Below are positions 4,307-5,603 of a DNA stretch of 5,603 nucleotides, piece after piece (the stretch's first letter is position 1; each line of letters opens with the position of its first letter). Source of the stretch: Frankiales bacterium. GTDB lineage: Bacteria; Actinomycetota; Actinomycetes; Mycobacteriales; SCTD01. The position numbers and the translations under genes were made by a program. The stretch lies in NCBI GenBank assembly GCA_025965755.1, contig JAOPWI010000110.1, forward strand, positions 1-5,603, written 5' to 3'. The notes beneath the pieces were generated by a model. The model made no database searches. It was not told the DNA's origin and was given only the letters and a program-made list of their open reading frames with translations.

Positions 4307-5331
4307 CGCGAGTGGTGCTCGAAGTCGACCGAGGAGTAGGCCCGCAGCTTGGACAGCCGGTGCTGGCTGCTGACCTTGCGGATCGTTCCGGACTTGCTGC
4401 GCATGACCAGCGACTCCGTCGACGCCCCGCCCGCGCGGTAGCGCACGCCCTTGACCAGCTCGCCGTCGGTGATGCCGGTGGCCACGAAGAAGACGTTGTC
4501 GCTGCGGACCAGGTCGTTGCAGTGCAGGACCGCGCCCAGGTCCAGCCCGGCGGCGGCGGCGTTGGTGAACTCGCTGCGCTTCTGCGGCCAGAGCCTGCCC
4601 TGGATCGAGCCGCCGAGGCACTTCACGGCGCAGGCCGCGATGATCCCCTCGGGCGTGCCGCCGATGCCGAGCAGCAGGTCGACGCCGGTGCCCTCGCTGG
4701 CCGCCATGACCGCGCCGGCCACGTCGCCGTCGGAGATGAACTTGATGCGGGCGCCGGCCTCGCGCACCTCGCGGACCAGGTCCTCGTGGCGCGGCCGGTC
4801 CAGGATGCAGACGGTGACGTCCTCGACGTTGCCGCCCTTGGCCTTGGCCACGGCCTGCACGTTGTGCTTCACCGGGGCGGTGATGTCGACGACGTCGGCG
4901 GCCTCGGGGCCCGTGACGAGCTTCTCCATGTAGAACACCGAGGACGGGTCGTACATGGTGCCGCGCTCGGCGACGGCCATGACGGCGATCGCGTTGGGCA
5001 TCCCCTTGGCCATCAGCGTGGTGCCGTCGATCGGGTCGACCGCCACGTCGCAGTCGGGGCCGTTGCCGTCGCCGACCTCCTCGCCGTTGAACAGCATGGG
5101 GGCCTCGTCCTTCTCGCCCTCACCGATGACGACGACGCCGTTCATCGACACGCTGCCGATCAGCTGGCGCATCGCGTCGACGGCCGCGCCGTCGCCGCCG
5201 TTCTTGTCACCGCGGCCGACCCAGCGGCCGGCCGCCATGGCGGCCGCCTCGGTGACCCGCACCAGCTCCAGCGCCAGGTTGCGGTCCGGCGCCTCGAAGG
5301 AGCTCTGGCCAGATCCGGAAGCGTCGCTCAT
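4303..5331 (-). CDS. glpX: class II fructose-1,6-bisphosphatase
   Basis: This protein of 342 residues hydrolyses fructose-1,6-bisphosphate to fructose-6-phosphate in the cytoplasm, the committed step of gluconeogenesis. GlpX is commonly the main FBPase in actinobacteria. Diagnostic class II motifs are present: GRGDKNGGDGAAVDAMR at 39-55 (metal-binding Asp), GEGEKDEAPML at 70-80, DPIDGTT at 99-105, SDGDVAGA at 200-207 and GIGGTPEG at 222-229. Length is typical, with a short Ser/Gly-rich extension (residues 2-12). The start is ATG 5331, 22 bases after the modC-like stop, with a modest AGGG 9 bases upstream that lies in the 3' arm of a hairpin. Its stop overlaps the MFS stop in CTAG. Nothing suggests damage or transfer. 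Confidence 0.96.
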   Translation of the reverse strand: MSDASGSGQSSFEAPDRNLALELVRVTEAAAMAAGRWVGRGDKNGGDGAAVDAMRQLIGSVSMNGVVVIGEGEKDEAPMLFNGEEVGDGNGPDCDVAVDPIDGTTLMAKGMPNAIAVMAVAERGTMYDPSSVFYMEKLVTGPEAADVVDITAPVKHNVQAVAKAKGGNVEDVTVCILDRPRHEDLVREVREAGARIKFISDGDVAGAVMAASEGTGVDLLLGIGGTPEGIIAACAVKCLGGSIQGRLWPQKRSEFTNAAAAGLDLGAVLHCNDLVRSDNVFFVATGITDGELVKGVRYRAGGASTESLVMRSKSGTIRKVSSQHRLSKLRAYSSVDFEHHSR

Positions 5332-5337
5332 GCCATC

Positions 5338-5353
5338 GGACCCTACTGGGTCC
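5338..5353 (-). promoter_or_regulatory. hairpin filling the modC-like/glpX junction
   Basis: On the (-) strand GGACCC-AGTA-GGGTCC is a perfect 6-bp stem with a 4-base loop. It begins directly after the TGA of the upstream ABC ATPase gene and ends 6 bases before the glpX ATG. The only Shine-Dalgarno candidate for glpX (AGGG) lies in the loop and 3' arm, so folding would hide it. It may couple glpX translation to the upstream gene or act as a weak terminator; no U-tract is present. Confidence 0.4.
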
Positions 5354-5603
5354 TCAACGGGCGACCAGCCGGACCTCGGTGGCCTTGACCGACGCCCAGA
5401 CGGTGCCGCCGGAGGCCAGGTCGAGCGCCGCGGCGGCCGGCACCGTCACCTCGGCGACCACCGGCGGCGTGCTGGCCACCTCGACCCGCACCCGGCTGCC
5501 CAGCGCGGTGGTCGAGCGCACCGGACCGGACAGGACCGTGCGCGGGCTGCCCTCCGGTGGGCGGCGGTGCAGGGCGACCGCCGCGGGAGCGACCAGCGCG
5601 AGG
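5354..5603 (-). CDS. modC: ABC transporter ATP-binding protein, TOBE domain end (ModC-like; N-terminal part beyond window)
   Basis: The (-) frame is open from the window edge to TGA at 5354-5356 and gives the last 82 residues of a protein. About residues 23-82 form a beta-rich TOBE (molybdate/oligonucleotide-binding-like) domain: LSGPVRSTTALGSRVRVEV ... AEVTVPAAAALDLASGGTVWASVKATEVRLV. The ending, G-x-x-V-W-A-S-V-K-A-T-E-V-x-L, is the standard close of the molybdate ABC ATPase ModC and related TOBE proteins. The Walker and signature motifs lie outside the window, so a free-standing molybdate-binding protein cannot be fully excluded. The gene ends 22 bases before glpX in the same direction and could be co-transcribed with it. 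Confidence 0.72.
   Translation of the reverse strand, partial: LALVAPAAVALHRRPPEGSPRTVLSGPVRSTTALGSRVRVEVASTPPVVAEVTVPAAAALDLASGGTVWASVKATEVRLVAR

Noticed and set aside
3113..4621. Long (-) open frame of 502 codons opposite the MFS gene and glpX end
   Set aside because: It is antisense to two well-supported genes and rich in Arg/Gln/Gly/Ala without any recognisable motif; shadow frame.
3907..5388. Long (+) open frame of 493 codons opposite glpX
   Set aside because: It runs antisense to glpX, whose motifs are complete; the translation is low-complexity and crosses several real gene ends.

Overview
The window comes from a chromosome with very high G+C, dense gene packing, GTG starts and G/C-ending codons. 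Together with an ArAE/FUSC-type protein, a TrmB-LuxR-type regulator and a class II fructose-bisphosphatase, this points to an actinobacterium. A Geodermatophilales-like lineage is possible but not proven by the sequence.

Layout. A truncated (+) gene, the C-terminal part of a FUSC/aromatic-acid-exporter-like protein (1-498), runs head-on into a three-gene (-) block. In transcription order that block is a regulator with an N-terminal TrmB-like winged helix and a C-terminal LuxR helix-turn-helix (start at 2547), exodeoxyribonuclease III (GTG start at 1565) and a 104-residue membrane protein (start at 809). Gaps in this block are only 13 and 9 bases. Divergently from the regulator, on the (+) strand, lies a non-classical region at 2548-3049 and then an MFS exporter (about 3050-4306). 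The exporter converges on glpX (4303-5331, -). Upstream of glpX is the 3' end of an ABC ATPase with a molybdate-type TOBE domain (modC-like, 5354-5603, -).

The striking part is 2771-2925. Three tandem micro-ORFs each encode only seven residues, MRGRSWS, MRGSAWT and MRGSTWS, with consensus M-R-G-[RS]-[SAT]-W-[ST]-stop. Each has its own purine-rich ribosome binding site, and their starts are spaced 65 and 66 bases apart. A probable decayed fourth copy (ATGCGCGGC at 2704) lies 67 bases before the first. The copies differ by synonymous, conservative and stop-codon changes, which is what selection on the peptide would produce. An 8-bp GC-rich hairpin (2944-2963) separates the cassette from the exporter gene.

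Reading of the system (inference). A divergent regulator, a set of tiny secreted or modified peptides and an MFS exporter would form a self-contained module. The peptides could be a signal or ribosomally made product exported by the MFS protein and sensed by the regulator. Alternatively, the micro-ORFs could be stacked leader peptides that control the exporter by ribosome stalling. The flanking genes (nuclease, glpX, modC-like) are ordinary housekeeping genes.
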